Source: Rahnella ecdela
GTDB lineage: Bacteria; Pseudomonadota; Gammaproteobacteria; Enterobacterales; Enterobacteriaceae
Length of the DNA: 64,000 bases
Direction: 5' to 3'
NCBI RefSeq assembly: GCF_019049625.1
Contig: NZ_JAFMOY010000127.1
Span: 177,707 to 241,706 of the forward strand
Positions 41,187 through 50,992 of this stretch are shown here, piece after piece (position 1 is the first letter of the stretch; each line of letters opens with the position of its first letter). The notes below the pieces were generated by a model. The model had not been told where the DNA came from. It did not search any database and saw only the letters and a program-made list of their open reading frames with translations. A program made the position numbers and the translations under genes.

Positions 41187-41980
41187 CGCTGGCATGTACC
41201 AGGATAAACGCCGGAGTCATGGGGCGTCCGTGGCTGGTTTTCCTCCACGGTTTACTGGGCAGTGCAGCCGACTGGCAGCCGTTAGAGGCCGCACTCGAAG
41301 GCTGGCCTTGTCTGTTTATTGATTTGCCTGGGCACGGGCGGTCAGCTCCGTTAACCGCTGCCGGTTTTGCGGATGTCAGCCAGCTGTTAACCGATACCTT
41401 GCACGAGCAGGGCGTCACCTCGTATTGGCTCATCGGTTACTCGCTCGGCGGGCGCATCAGCCTGTATCACGCCTGTCAGGGAGACCGCAGCGGATTGCAG
41501 GGCGTGCTGGTCGAAGGCGCCCATCCGGGACTGAGCTGTCAGGCAGACCGCGCACAACGGCGTCATCACGATCAGCAATGGGCGACACGCTTTTTGCAAC
41601 TGCCGTGGAAACAGGCGCTGGCCAGCTGGTACCGCCAGCCGGTGTTTTCCAGCCTGACAGATGAACAGCGTCAGCAGCTGATTTTGCTGCGTGAAAACAA
41701 CAATCCGCACACCGTTACCGCGATGCTCACAGCAACATCGCTGTCGGTACAACCCGATTTACGCGGGGAACTGCATCAGTTTTCCCGACCACTTGTCTGG
41801 CTGTGCGGCAGCCATGACACCAAATTTATCCATCTCGCGCAGCATTCCGGTTTCGAACTGCGCATCATCGCCAATGCCGGGCATAACGCCCACCGTGAAA
41901 ATCCGGCGGAATTTGTCCGTCAGGCGCTGGCATTTATTACTTCACCAGTCTTAAAGGACGTTGCACATGATTTATCCTGA
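41183..41980 (+). CDS. menH: SHCHC synthase MenH
   Basis: A 265-residue alpha/beta-hydrolase-fold enzyme removing pyruvate from [21 protein letters not shown] is the oxyanion region, [15 protein letters not shown] holds the nucleophile serine, CGSHDTKF the aspartate, and [11 protein letters not shown] the histidine. The start at 41183 overlaps the menD stop, with GAGGT upstream. Its end overlaps menB by 14 bases. Confidence 0.93.
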   Translation: MTLACTRINAGVMGRPWLVFLHGLLGSAADWQPLEAALEGWPCLFIDLPGHGRSAPLTAAGFADVSQLLTDTLHEQGVTSYWLIGYSLGGRISLYHACQGDRSGLQGVLVEGAHPGLSCQADRAQRRHHDQQWATRFLQLPWKQALASWYRQPVFSSLTDEQRQQLILLRENNNPHTVTAMLTATSLSVQPDLRGELHQFSRPLVWLCGSHDTKFIHLAQHSGFELRIIANAGHNAHRENPAEFVRQALAFITSPVLKDVAHDLS

Positions 41981-42824
41981 TGAAAAAGAACTTTACGCGC
42001 CGGTCGAATGGCGTGACTGCACCGGTGAGTTTGAAGATATCCGTTATCACAAATCCACCGATGGCATCGCTAAAATCACCATCAACCGCCCTCAGGTGCG
42101 TAATGCCTTCCGCCCGCTGACGGTGAAAGAAATGATCCGCGCCCTCGATGACGCCCGTAACGATGAAGGTATCGGTGTGATCGTGCTGACCGGTGAAGGC
42201 GAGAAAGCCTTCTGCGCCGGGGGTGACCAGAAAGTCCGTGGCGACTACGGCGGCTATCAGGATGCCAGCGGTGTGCATCACCTCAACGTGCTGGATTTCC
42301 AGCGACAAATCCGTACCTGTCCTAAACCTGTCGTGGCGATGGTGGCTGGTTACTCCATCGGCGGCGGCCACGTGCTGCATATGATGTGCGACCTGACCAT
42401 TGCGGCAGATAACGCTATTTTCGGCCAGACTGGCCCGAAAGTCGGATCCTTCGACGGCGGCTGGGGCGCATCTTATATGGCGCGCATCGTGGGGCAGAAA
42501 AAAGCCCGCGAAATCTGGTACCTGTGCCGTCAGTACGACGCGAAGGCCGCGCTGGAGATGGGACTGGTTAACACTGTGGTTCCGCTGGCAGATCTGGAAA
42601 AAGAAACCGTGCGCTGGTGTCGTGAAATGCTGGAAAACAGCCCGATGGCGCTGCGTTGCCTGAAAGCGGCTCTGAACGCCGATTGCGACGGTCAGGCGGG
42701 TTTGCAGGAACTGGCGGGCAACGCCACCATGCTGTTCTACATGACCGATGAAGGTCAGGAAGGCCGCAACGCGTTTAACGAAAAACGCCAGCCGGACTTC
42801 AGCAAATTTAAGCGTAATCCGTAA
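41967..42824 (+). CDS. menB: 1,4-dihydroxy-2-naphthoyl-CoA synthase MenB
   Basis: A 285-residue crotonase-family enzyme closing the second ring of menaquinone. The sequence is very close to E. coli Men[36 protein letters not shown] and [17 protein letters not shown] mark the active site. The start at 41967 ([12 protein letters not shown]) has AAAGGA upstream; the TTG at 41961 is unlikely. Its stop overlaps the menC start (TAATG). Confidence 0.97.
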   Translation: MIYPDEKELYAPVEWRDCTGEFEDIRYHKSTDGIAKITINRPQVRNAFRPLTVKEMIRALDDARNDEGIGVIVLTGEGEKAFCAGGDQKVRGDYGGYQDASGVHHLNVLDFQRQIRTCPKPVVAMVAGYSIGGGHVLHMMCDLTIAADNAIFGQTGPKVGSFDGGWGASYMARIVGQKKAREIWYLCRQYDAKAALEMGLVNTVVPLADLEKETVRWCREMLENSPMALRCLKAALNADCDGQAGLQELAGNATMLFYMTDEGQEGRNAFNEKRQPDFSKFKRNP

Positions 42825-43825
42825 TGCGCCGCGCCACGGTGTACCGTTATAGCCTGCCGATGGAAGCGGGCGTGGTGCTGCGCAACCAGCGTCTCAAAAC
42901 GCGCGACGGGCTGCTGGTTTCATTGTGGCACGACGATAAAACCGGCTGGGGCGAAATTGCGCCGCTGCCCGGTTTTAGTCACGAAGATTTACCTCATGCG
43001 CAGGAAGCCGTTCAGCATGGACTGAGCCAGTGGGTGCAGGGCGCGTCGCTGACGGCGGTCGCTTCGGCATTCAGCACGCTGCCTTCGGTGGCATTCGGGC
43101 TCAGTTGTGCCGATGCCGAGCTGCGCGATGAGTTGCCGCAGGTGCTCAGCACGCGCTGTGCGCCTTTGTGTCACGGCGATCCGAATGAGCTATATGCCCG
43201 TCTCGGCGCATTGCCCGCGGATGCGCATGGCCGGAAAGTGGCTAAAGTGAAAGTCGGCCTCTACGAAGCTGTTGGTGACGGACTGAATGTCAGCATGCTG
43301 CTGGAAGCCTTGCCGGATTTGCATCTGCGCCTCGACGCTAACCGCAGCTGGACGCCGGTTAAAGCCGCGGGATTTGCCCGCCATGTTGCGCCCGAACTGC
43401 GATCCCGTATCACATTTATCGAAGAACCTTGTCTGACCCGTGAACAGTCGCGTGATTTTGCCCGTCTGACCGGCATCGCGATTGCCTGGGATGAAAGCGT
43501 GCGCGAAGCCGGTTTTACCGTGCAGGCCGAGCCGGGTGTGGCGGCGATTATCATCAAACCGACGCTCACCGGTAGCCTGATGCGTTGCCGTCAGCTGATA
43601 GCACAGGCGCACGCCGCCGGACTGGAGGCGGTGATCAGCTCATCGATTGAATCAAGTCTGGGGCTGACACAGCTGGCACGTATCGCGCAGTGGCTGACAC
43701 CGGATGCGGTTCCGGGGCTGGATACGCTGGATCTGATGCAGGCGCAGCTGGTGCGCCGCTGGCCGGATTCCGCGCTTCCGCTGACCGATGTTTCCGCGCT
43801 GGAGATTGTATGGCAGAACACGTAA
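42824..43825 (+). CDS. menC: o-Succinylbenzoate synthase MenC
   Basis: A 333-residue enolase-superfamily enzyme dehydrating SHCHC. The catalytic lysine is in [12 protein letters not shown], metal ligands in [17 protein letters not shown] and [10 protein letters not shown], and the second lysine in [11 protein letters not shown]. It is about 13 residues longer than E. coli MenC, mainly in the N-terminal cap domain. It overlaps both neighbours. Confidence 0.94.
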   Translation: MRRATVYRYSLPMEAGVVLRNQRLKTRDGLLVSLWHDDKTGWGEIAPLPGFSHEDLPHAQEAVQHGLSQWVQGASLTAVASAFSTLPSVAFGLSCADAELRDELPQVLSTRCAPLCHGDPNELYARLGALPADAHGRKVAKVKVGLYEAVGDGLNVSMLLEALPDLHLRLDANRSWTPVKAAGFARHVAPELRSRITFIEEPCLTREQSRDFARLTGIAIAWDESVREAGFTVQAEPGVAAIIIKPTLTGSLMRCRQLIAQAHAAGLEAVISSSIESSLGLTQLARIAQWLTPDAVPGLDTLDLMQAQLVRRWPDSALPLTDVSALEIVWQNT

Positions 43826-45183
43826 TGACGGACTGGCCCTGGCGTCGGTGGTCTGCTCAGACCCCGTTTGCCGTGGCGCTCAAAGCCGGAGACGTCAGCT
43901 GGTGCTGGCATGATTTACAGCATCGCGTTGATTCGCTGGCAGCCGGTTTTATTGCTCAGGGCGTGACAGAAGGCACAGGCGTGGTGTTGCGCAGTAAAAA
44001 TAATCTGGATGCGCTGCTGAGTTATCTGGCGCTGTTGCAGACCGGCGCGCGCTTATTGCCGCTCAATCCGCAACTGCCTCAGACGTTATGCGAAGAAATG
44101 CTTTCTCAGCTCGATATCGGTTTCATGCTCGACCTCGCTGAACCGGCACTCGGTCTGAATATCCCCGCGCTCTTGCTGCAAAATGCCTGGTCTGTCAGCG
44201 CCGTCGCATGGCAGCCGGATCGCGTGGCAACCCTGACGCTGACCTCCGGTTCCACGGGGCTACCGAAAGCTGCCGCGCATACTGTCGTCGCGCATCTTGC
44301 CAGTGCGGCAGGCGTGCTGGGGCTGATACCTTTTACTCAGCGCGACAGCTGGCTGCTCTCTTTGCCGCAATTCCACGTTTCCGGTCAGGGCATCATCTGG
44401 CGCTGGATGCTTGCCGGTGCGACGCTGGTGCTGGCCGACGGACAACCGTTTGAAACGGCGTTGCAGGAATGCAGCCATGCTTCACTGGTGCCGACCCAAC
44501 TCTGGCGTTTGCTTAAAGGCCCGTCGCTGCCAGAAAAACTGAAAGATGTTTTGCTCGGTGGTGCGCAGATCCCGCCGGAATTAACCGCACAGGCGGAACG
44601 CGCAGGTATCCGCTGCTGGTGCGGATATGGCATGACCGAAACGGCGTCTACCGTGACGGCAAAGCGCGCAGATGGATCTGCGGGTGTCGGGCAACCGCTG
44701 AGCGGAAAAGACGTCACAATCGCCGGTCAGGAAGTGTTGATCCGCAGCGACAGTCTGGCCAGCGGTTACTGGAAAAATGGCGCGCTGACGCCGGTGGTCA
44801 GTGCCGACGGCTGGCTGCATACCCGTGACCGGGGGGAATGGCGTGATCAAGAACTGCTGATCGCCGGGCGGCTGGATAATCTCTTTTTCAGCGGCGGGGA
44901 AGGGATACAGCCTGAAGATATCGAGAAAGTGTTGGTAAGCCATCCGCAGGTTTCTCAGGCGTTTATCGTGCCGGTAGAAGATGAGCAATTTGGTCAGCGG
45001 CCGGTCGCTGTGCTGGAAGCACAAGCCGGACTGTTGTATGAAGAACTCAATCTCTGGCTGAGCAGCAAGATCCCGCGTTTTCAGTTACCGGTGGCCTATC
45101 ATCCGCTACCAGAAACTCTGGCGCAGGGCGGGATTAAAATTTCGCGTGCCAGCGTCCGCCAGTGGATAGAAATGCTTTCGTAA
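43810..45183 (+). CDS. menE: o-Succinylbenzoate-CoA ligase MenE
   Basis: A 457-residue acyl-adenylate-forming enzyme activating o-succinylbenzoate with CoA. The P-loop is [16 protein letters not shown], followed by [25 protein letters not shown] and the C-terminal lysine motif [13 protein letters not shown] at 43810 has GGAG five bases upstream; ATG at 43825, overlapping the menC stop, is the alternative. Last gene of the men cluster; a terminator follows. Confidence 0.94.
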   Translation: MAEHVMTDWPWRRWSAQTPFAVALKAGDVSWCWHDLQHRVDSLAAGFIAQGVTEGTGVVLRSKNNLDALLSYLALLQTGARLLPLNPQLPQTLCEEMLSQLDIGFMLDLAEPALGLNIPALLLQNAWSVSAVAWQPDRVATLTLTSGSTGLPKAAAHTVVAHLASAAGVLGLIPFTQRDSWLLSLPQFHVSGQGIIWRWMLAGATLVLADGQPFETALQECSHASLVPTQLWRLLKGPSLPEKLKDVLLGGAQIPPELTAQAERAGIRCWCGYGMTETASTVTAKRADGSAGVGQPLSGKDVTIAGQEVLIRSDSLASGYWKNGALTPVVSADGWLHTRDRGEWRDQELLIAGRLDNLFFSGGEGIQPEDIEKVLVSHPQVSQAFIVPVEDEQFGQRPVAVLEAQAGLLYEELNLWLSSKIPRFQLPVAYHPLPETLAQGGIKISRASVRQWIEMLS

Positions 45184-45223
45184 AACACGTTTTGCAGAAA
45201 ACATTCTTTTGCAAAAAACAGAA

Positions 45224-45244
45224 AGGGCCGCGCATTGCGGCCCT
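45224..45244. terminator. Terminator between menE and katA
   Basis: AGGGCCGC (45224-45231) pairs with GCGGCCCT (45237-45244). The leftward side has a T-rich stretch (suits katA), the rightward side is weaker; it likely serves both convergent genes. Confidence 0.65.
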
Positions 45245-45267
45245 CGTCATTTCTGTCACGTAAGAAA

Positions 45268-46701
45268 TCAGTCTCTCAGTGCATTCTCTACGCCTGCGCC
45301 ATAGGCCGGGTCGACTTTATAGAATAGCGCCACCTGACGAGCCTGCGTGTCCGGAGAAGCATGTTTCAGCTCACCTGCAATACGCGCAAACATGCGCTGA
45401 TGTTCAGTCTCAGACAGCAGATTGAACAGCAAACGCGGCTGGGTGAAATAATCATCATCTTCACGATGATTCCAGTGATCGGCCGCGCCTTCAATGCTCA
45501 GTGGCGGCTCGCTGAAATCAGGTTGTTCCTGAAACAGACCGGCGTTGTTCGGTTCATACGTCACGCCGTTACCGCTGTTGCCATCGACGCGCATTGCGCC
45601 GTCACGATGATAATTGTGGAACGGGCATTTGGGTGCGTTAACCGGGATCTGATGATGGTTAACACCCAGACGGTAGCGGTGCGCGTCAGCGTAGGAGAAC
45701 AGACGGCCCTGTAACATGCGATCCGGTGAGAAACCAATGCCAGGCACCACGTTTGCCGGGCTCATCGCGACCTGTTCCACTTCGGCAAAGTAGTTGTCGG
45801 GATTACGGTTCAGCTCGAATTCACCGACTTCAATCAGCGGATAATCGCTGTGCAGCCAGACTTTGGTCAGATCAAACGGGTTGTACGGCAGTTTTGAGGC
45901 GTCCGCTTCCGGCATGATTTGCACGAACAGTTTCCAGCGCGGGAAATCGCCACGTTCAATTGCTTCGTACAGATCCCGCTGGGAGCTTTCACGGTCGGTG
46001 CCCACCAGTTTTTCGGCTTCATCGTCCATCAGGTTTTCAATACCCTGCTGGCAGCGGAAGTGGAATTTCACCCAGAAACGCTCATTTTCAGCATTGATAA
46101 AGCTGAACGTATGGCTGCCGAAACCGTGAATATGGCGGTATGACGTTGGAAGACCGCGGTCGCTGACGTCGATGGTCAGCTGATGCAGCGCTTCAGGAAG
46201 ATGAGAGAAGAAGTCCCATTTGTACGCCGGATTGCGCAGATTGGTGCGCGGGTCACGTTTAACGACGTGGTTCAGATCCGGGAATTTCAGCGGATCGCGC
46301 AGATAAAACACAGGCGTATTGTTACCGACTAAATCCCAGTTGCCTTCTTCGGTGTAAAACTTCATCGAGAAACCGCGGATATCACGTTCTGCATCCGCCG
46401 CCCCGCGCTCACCGGCCACGGTTGAGAAACGGATAAACATGTCAGTTTGTTTGCCGATTTCGGAGAAAATCTTCGCGCGGGTGTAGGAGGTAATATCGTG
46501 GGTTACGGTAAATGTACCGTGAGCGCCGGAGCCTTTCGCGTGCATACGCCGCTCAGGGATCACTTCTCGGTCGAAATGCGCTAATTTCTCAAGAAACCAC
46601 ACGTCTTGTAAAAGCATCGGTCCGCGGCGTCCTGCGGTAATGACGTTATTATTATCGACGACGGGCGCGCCAGCGGCGGTGGTTAATCCTTTCTTAGTCA
46701 T
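45268..46701 (-). CDS. katA: Monofunctional heme catalase, small-subunit clade III (KatA)
   Basis: A 477-residue catalase decomposing H2O2 in the cytosol. The distal histidine is in [15 protein letters not shown], the asparagine in [15 protein letters not shown], and the proximal heme tyrosine in [22 protein letters not shown]-site residues of clade III are present. It resembles Proteus-type catalase, a gene E. coli lacks at this place. The upstream region has a dyad suggestive of OxyR control. Convergent with menE. Confidence 0.95.
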   Translation of the reverse strand: MTKKGLTTAAGAPVVDNNNVITAGRRGPMLLQDVWFLEKLAHFDREVIPERRMHAKGSGAHGTFTVTHDITSYTRAKIFSEIGKQTDMFIRFSTVAGERGAADAERDIRGFSMKFYTEEGNWDLVGNNTPVFYLRDPLKFPDLNHVVKRDPRTNLRNPAYKWDFFSHLPEALHQLTIDVSDRGLPTSYRHIHGFGSHTFSFINAENERFWVKFHFRCQQGIENLMDDEAEKLVGTDRESSQRDLYEAIERGDFPRWKLFVQIMPEADASKLPYNPFDLTKVWLHSDYPLIEVGEFELNRNPDNYFAEVEQVAMSPANVVPGIGFSPDRMLQGRLFSYADAHRYRLGVNHHQIPVNAPKCPFHNYHRDGAMRVDGNSGNGVTYEPNNAGLFQEQPDFSEPPLSIEGAADHWNHREDDDYFTQPRLLFNLLSETEHQRMFARIAGELKHASPDTQARQVALFYKVDPAYGAGVENALRD

Positions 46702-47022
46702 AATAATTTCCTTCCGGTATGGATTTGAAATGGTCGGGTGAGGGGAACAAATAAATCTTTTACATCCTTGTCAGCGGGTTGCTTTCCTAAGCCAAACTTA
46801 CTCTACTGCATTAGTAATAAACCCTATATTGATCATGGGCAAATAGGTGGGAGTTATTAATTCGACGGGAAAACTTCATTCCATCAATGAGAACGATGTT
46901 TCTTACAATTTTCACTCGTGAGATGAATGTTTAAAGTTCCAAAAAGTTGTTACAGCAGAGTGAATTGCTTTAGACTTCGTGCGGAAGATGTCATGTCGTT
47001 TAGCTATTATTTGGGAAAAATA
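46702..47022. other. Intergenic region between divergent katA and yfaZ
   Basis: About 321 bases with the promoters of both genes. On the katA side, TTGCCC and TATTAC at 17-base spacing (leftward) is a possible promoter overlapping the dyad at 46823-46847. No RNA or gene is visible. Confidence 0.45.
46823..46847. promoter_or_regulatory. Possible OxyR-type dyad upstream of katA
   Basis: CCTAT at 46823-46827 and ATAGG at 46843-46847 form an inverted repeat with 15 bases between, overlapping the presumed katA -35 region. This is only loosely like the OxyR ATAG/CTAT pattern. Confidence 0.28.
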
Positions 47023-47568
47023 ATGAAAAAGATCCTTGTCGCTGGCGCAGCCGCCAGCCTGATGTTTGCTGCCGCTTCTGCAAATGCAATCAGTGTTAAC
47101 GGTGAAGTCGGCGAACACTACACACACCTGGGCGTGGGCTTTGGTACTACCTCTCCGGGCCTGGCGCTGAGCGGTGACTGGACTCATAACGACGATGATG
47201 GTGACGTTGCAGGTCTGGGACTGGGTTATAACATCCCGTTGGGTCCGTTTATTGCGACTGTTGGCGGTAAAGGCCTGTATACCAATCCGAAAGACGGTGA
47301 CGAAGGCTACGCAGCTGCGCTCGGCGGTGGTCTGCAACTGCCAATCGCTAAAATGTTCACCCTGTACGGCGAGTACTATTATTCTCCGGATTCCTTGTCG
47401 AGCGGTATCGACAATTACAAAGAAGCGAACGCTGGCATTCGTCTGACTGCTATCCCGCTGGTTACCGTGAGCGCGGGTTACCGCTACATGGCGATGGACG
47501 GCAAAGACGGCAACCGTGACAACGTGGTTGCCGATGGCGCATACATTGGCGGCGCAATAAACTTCTAA
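47023..47568 (+). CDS. yfaZ: YfaZ family outer-membrane protein
   Basis: A 181-residue protein with a signal peptide (MKKILVAGAAASLMFAAASA, cleavage likely after Ala22 in ANA) and a short beta-barrel pattern of alternating hydrophobic strands ending in a phenylalanine (GGAINF), typical of outer-membrane barrels. It matches the YfaZ precursor family. The start at 47023 is set by the signal peptide; the longer frame upstream is not used. Function unknown. Followed by a terminator and yfaY. Confidence 0.88.
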   Translation: MKKILVAGAAASLMFAAASANAISVNGEVGEHYTHLGVGFGTTSPGLALSGDWTHNDDDGDVAGLGLGYNIPLGPFIATVGGKGLYTNPKDGDEGYAAALGGGLQLPIAKMFTLYGEYYYSPDSLSSGIDNYKEANAGIRLTAIPLVTVSAGYRYMAMDGKDGNRDNVVADGAYIGGAINF

Positions 47569-47596
47569 ATACCGGTTATCTTTCGGTTAATCGTCT

Positions 47597-47621
47597 AAAA
47601 GCCTGCTTAGCAGGCTTTTTT
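47597..47621 (+). terminator. Rho-independent terminator of yfaZ
   Basis: GCCTGC (47601-47606) pairs with GCAGGC (47610-47615), flanked by AAAA and a run of T. Confidence 0.88.
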
Positions 47622-47712
47622 ATTGCCTGAAATATCACTTTGTGCCCCAAAGATTGTTTTTCTTCTTCAGCCTTTCTACAGTGGAATGACAAAAAACCAG
47701 AAGGAGAATGGG

Positions 47713-48918
47713 ATGCTTAGGGTTGAGATGCTGAGTACGGGTGATGAAGTGCTGCACGGCCAGATTGTAGATACCAATTCGGCGTGGCTGGCGAATTATC
47801 TGTTCGAACAAGGTTTACCGATGACCAGCCGTGAAACCGTGGGCGACAGCCTGGATGCGCTGGTGGCAGTTCTCGAAGAACGCAGCCATATCGCCGATGT
47901 GCTGATTGTGAACGGCGGCTTAGGGCCAACGACGGATGACCTGAGCGCGCTGGCGGCGGCGAAAGCCTGCGCAGTGGAACTGGTAGAAGATGCCGGATGG
48001 ATTGAAACCATGCAGGCGTTTTTCAATGAGCGCGGTCGTCCGATGGCCGAATCCAACCGCAAACAGGCGCAGATCCCGGCCAATGCCGAATTGCTGGATA
48101 ATCCGGTCGGCACCGCCTGCGGCTTCAGCGTAAAGCTCAACCGCTGCCAGATTTTCTTCACGCCGGGCGTACCTTCAGAATTCAAAGTGATGGTGGAGCA
48201 GCAAATCGTTCCGCGACTGCACAAAGAGTTTCCGGCGCTGGAAGCCCCGTTGTGTCTGCGTCTTACCACGTTCGGTCGTGGTGAAAGTGATCTCGCCACC
48301 GAGCTCGATAAACTCGAACTGCCTGAAGGTGTGGTGATGGGTTACCGTTCTTCATCGCCGATTATCGAACTGAAAGTCACCGGTCCACGTGCACAGGAAG
48401 CTGCGATGCATAAGGCGTTCGAGCGTGTGCGCGAAGTGGCGGGGGAGAGCACGATTTTCGAAGGGCTGGGCAGCCTGCCGGACCGTCTGGCTGAGCGTTT
48501 GCTGGCGCAGGATTTGCGTCTGGCGGTCAGTGAAAGTTTCACCGGCGGTTTACTGAACTGGCGTCTGCAAAGCGCCGGGGTTCCGCTGGTTAACGGCGAA
48601 TTACTGCCACAGGGCGATGAAGCCTCGCCGGAGAAATCCCTCGAACGCCTGCTGGCCCGCGCACAGAACCTGGCCGAAACTACCGGCGCACAACTGGCGC
48701 TGGCTGTCGGCGCGCTGTCGGGTGATGAGCTCAGTCTTGCGCTGCATACCCCGACCGGCACCAGTGGTCTGACGATCCGTTATACCGCCACGCGTCACGG
48801 TCTGGCATTACGGCAGGAAACAATGGCGATGGTGGCGATGGATCTTCTCAGGCGCTACCTGAACGGATGGGAACCGGTGGCGGACTATCCGTGGTTGGAT
48901 CGGGTAGCTAAGGTTTAG
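47713..48918 (+). CDS. yfaY: CinA-like protein YfaY
   Basis: A 401-residue CinA-family protein. The N-terminal molybdopterin-binding-like (COG1058) domain has EMLSTGDEVLHGQIVDTNSA and VNGGLGPTTDDLSALAA; the C-terminal CinA domain (from about residue 260) corresponds to NMN deamidase PncC but looks degenerate, as I recall for E. coli YfaY. The start at 47713 has AAGGAG at 47701-47706. Function uncertain; possibly pyrophosphatase activity on nucleotide-like substrates through the N-terminal domain. Confidence 0.88.
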   Translation: MLRVEMLSTGDEVLHGQIVDTNSAWLANYLFEQGLPMTSRETVGDSLDALVAVLEERSHIADVLIVNGGLGPTTDDLSALAAAKACAVELVEDAGWIETMQAFFNERGRPMAESNRKQAQIPANAELLDNPVGTACGFSVKLNRCQIFFTPGVPSEFKVMVEQQIVPRLHKEFPALEAPLCLRLTTFGRGESDLATELDKLELPEGVVMGYRSSSPIIELKVTGPRAQEAAMHKAFERVREVAGESTIFEGLGSLPDRLAERLLAQDLRLAVSESFTGGLLNWRLQSAGVPLVNGELLPQGDEASPEKSLERLLARAQNLAETTGAQLALAVGALSGDELSLALHTPTGTSGLTIRYTATRHGLALRQETMAMVAMDLLRRYLNGWEPVADYPWLDRVAKV

Positions 48919-48941
48919 CTTTTACAAAAGCGAGGTCAAAA

Positions 48942-49159
48942 CCTTGGGTTGCCACCCAAACTGGCCTAAGGTCGCGGGCGTCGGCCCACACCGACTTGGG
49001 GGACGGCTTATCGCCGCCGCCCCCCAAGACCCCCCGGGCTCTTTCACTGCGCGCTATCGCGGGCACGACGGACATGTTTCTGACGCAATTGTGAGTGGCG
49101 CAAAATGTCATCGCTGCGCGATTCCCGAATTTCAGGTTTCGAGCCTCTGGTCTCGAACC
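48942..49159 (-). repeat. Structured repeat, copy A (leftward)
   Basis: About 218 bases homologous to copy B in inverted orientation. Read leftward it has: hairpin 1 (TTCGAG/CTCGAA, + strand 49138-49157, with outer GG/CC pairs and a bulged A); a CGCGCAGCG block; GAAACAT; AGCGCGCAGTGAAA; a 13-bp GC-rich hairpin (49028-49016 with 49007-48995, one G-U wobble); the hairpin GTGGGC-CGAC-GCCCGC; the block CGACCTTAGGC; and a last small hairpin (48944-48959). A short ORF across it (48908-49165, leftward) has no counterpart in copy B, so the element is probably non-coding. Confidence 0.72.
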
Positions 49160-49271
49160 ATTCATTCGGTGCCATTTTTGAGCACACCAATCAACTTATC
49201 TAAAAGATGAAAAATAGTCTGTCTTTGAATTTAAGATCGTGCGGGCGATTCAGAAATCTTGCTGAACGGAG

Positions 49272-49478
49272 CGGCTTCGAGACCTGTGGCTCGAAGACCG
49301 AGAGAAGGTACCGCGCAGCGGCAAGATTTCCAGCCTGTCGCAGTGATACCTGAAACATAGTGTCTAGCGGAGCGCGCAGTGAAAAAGCGGGGGAGTCCAG
49401 AGGGCGCGCGCTTACGCGTCCTCTGGTCGGTGTGGGCCGACGCCCACGACCTTAGGCTAGTTTAGGCGGCGAGCCCAA
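49272..49478 (+). repeat. Structured repeat, copy B (rightward)
   Basis: About 207 bases, the partner of copy A, pointing the other way. Hairpin 1 is CGG-CTTCGAG / CTCGAAG-A-CCG (49272-49300) with the same bulged A. The large hairpin is CCAGAGGGCGCG (49397-49408) with CGCGTCCTCTGG (49415-49426), one G-U wobble at the same level as copy A but otherwise different bases. GTGGGC-CGAC-GCCCAC (49432-49447) and CGACCTTAGGC follow. The terminal ~35 bases match copy A with two differences. Confidence 0.72.
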
Positions 49479-49529
49479 TGTCTTGATGTTGAAGGCTAAA
49501 AGCTAAAGGCAGGCATGGGCAGCAGCCCA

Positions 49530-49790
49530 TCAAAACTCAATCTCAATATCCCCAACCGGCATGCAACAGCACGGCAAAATCTCGCCGTCAGAGATGAAAG
49601 CTAAAGGTTTTTCACTGTACTCAACGGCACCGCTAACAAGCTTCATCCGGCACGATCCGCAATAACCTTCCCGGCACTGGTATTCCACTTCAACCTGATG
49701 ATGTTCAAACACTTCCAGCAAATTCCGGTGCTCTGACTTACAGGCCAGTTGCTGTCCGTTTGCTGAAAGTGTGATGGTTCTGTCCGTCAT
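49530..49790 (-). CDS. yfaE: Ferredoxin-like diferric-tyrosyl radical maintenance protein YfaE
   Basis: An 86-residue plant-type 2Fe-2S ferredoxin. Cluster cysteines are in YQCREGYCGSCRMKLV with a distal one in GEILPCCCMP. E. coli YfaE reduces the diferric centre of NrdB to maintain or rebuild the tyrosyl radical. The start codon directly follows the nrdB stop with no spacer, so it is co-translated with nrdB. Confidence 0.95.
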   Translation of the reverse strand: MTDRTITLSANGQQLACKSEHRNLLEVFEHHQVEVEYQCREGYCGSCRMKLVSGAVEYSEKPLAFISDGEILPCCCMPVGDIEIEF

Positions 49791-50921
49791 TTACAGCTCA
49801 AAATCACTCAGATCGTCGGCGTGAACTTCAGAGTCAATCTGACCGACCAGATAGGAGCTGACTTCCACTTCCTGCGGTGCAACCTGTACGTTATCGGACA
49901 CCAGCCACGCGTTGATCCACGGGATCGGGTTAGAACGGGTTTTGAATGGCGCGTCCAGACCGACGGCCTGCATACGGATGTTGGTGATGTATTCGACGTA
50001 CTGGCACAGAATGTCTTTGTTCAGGCCGATCATGGAACCGTCTTTGAACAGGTATTCCGCCCAGTCTTTTTCCTGCTGTGCCGCGAGCACGAACAGGTCG
50101 TGACATTCCTGCTGGCATTCTTTGGCGATCTCCACCATTTCAGGGTCGTCCTGACCTGAACGCAACAGGTTCAGCGCGTGCTGAGTCCCGGTCAGATGCA
50201 GGGCTTCGTCACGGGCGATCATCTTGATGATTTTCGCATTGCCTTCCATCAGTTCACGTTCAGCGAACGCAAATGAACAGGCGAAGCTGACGTAGAAACG
50301 CACGGCTTCCAGCGCGTTCACGCTCATCAGACAGATGTAGAGTTTTTTCTTCAACTCACGCAGGTTTACCACGACAGTTTTGCCGTTTACCTGATGCGTA
50401 CCTTCGCCAAGCAGATGGTAATAGCTGGTCATCTCGATCAGCGTGTCGTAATACCCGGAGATGTCTTTCGCGCGCTTGAGGATTTCTTCGTTGGTGACGA
50501 TGTCGTCAAACACAATCGCCGGATCATTCACGATGTTACGGATGATATGCGTGTATGAGCGCGAGTGAATGGTCTCTGAAAACGCCCAGGTTTCGACCCA
50601 GGTTTCCAGTTCCGGAATCGAGATCAGCGGTAAGAGCGCCACGTTCGGGCTGCGGCCCTGAATGGAATCCAGAAGGGTCTGGTATTTCAGGTTGCTCAGG
50701 AAGATGTGTTTTTCGTGATCCGGTAACGCCTGAAAATCGATACGGTCGCGGGAAACATCAATTTCTTCCGGACGCCAGAAGAAGGACAGCTGCTTTTCGA
50801 TCAGTTTTTCAAAGATTTCATGCTTCTGCTGGTCGAAACGGGCAACGTTAACCGACTGGCCAAAGAACATTGGCTCAAGAAGCTGATCGTTTTTATTCTG
50901 GGAAAAAGTACTGTAGGCCAT
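49791..50921 (-). CDS. nrdB: Ribonucleoside-diphosphate reductase class Ia, beta subunit
   Basis: A 376-residue R2 protein with the diiron centre and tyrosyl radical. Iron ligands and the radical tyrosine lie in [20 protein letters not shown] and [10 protein letters not shown]; the second ligand set is in [14 protein letters not shown] and [13 protein letters not shown]. The C-terminal tail ([18 protein letters not shown]) binds NrdA. It follows nrdA after 71 bases that hold a terminator-like hairpin. Confidence 0.97.
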   Translation of the reverse strand: MAYSTFSQNKNDQLLEPMFFGQSVNVARFDQQKHEIFEKLIEKQLSFFWRPEEIDVSRDRIDFQALPDHEKHIFLSNLKYQTLLDSIQGRSPNVALLPLISIPELETWVETWAFSETIHSRSYTHIIRNIVNDPAIVFDDIVTNEEILKRAKDISGYYDTLIEMTSYYHLLGEGTHQVNGKTVVVNLRELKKKLYICLMSVNALEAVRFYVSFACSFAFAERELMEGNAKIIKMIARDEALHLTGTQHALNLLRSGQDDPEMVEIAKECQQECHDLFVLAAQQEKDWAEYLFKDGSMIGLNKDILCQYVEYITNIRMQAVGLDAPFKTRSNPIPWINAWLVSDNVQVAPQEVEVSSYLVGQIDSEVHADDLSDFEL

Positions 50922-50943
50922 AACTTCCTCGACATTCTCGGCA

Positions 50944-50965
50944 AAAACCCCCTGACGGGGGTTTT
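50944..50965 (-). terminator. Terminator-like hairpin between nrdA and nrdB
   Basis: AAAACCCCC (50944-50952) pairs with GGGGGTTTT (50957-50965) across a 4-base loop. Read leftward, the stem ends in a T run, so part of the nrdA transcripts may stop here. Confidence 0.65.
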
Positions 50966-50992
50966 GAATAATTTTTTATTTAAAACAGGTAA

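Noticed and set aside
48908..49210. Two overlapping short ORFs on opposite strands (48908-49165 leftward, 48944-49210 rightward)
   Set aside because: They cross repeat copy A, whose partner copy B shows no matching open frame, and neither has a good ribosome-binding site. More likely chance frames in a structured, GC-rich non-coding element.
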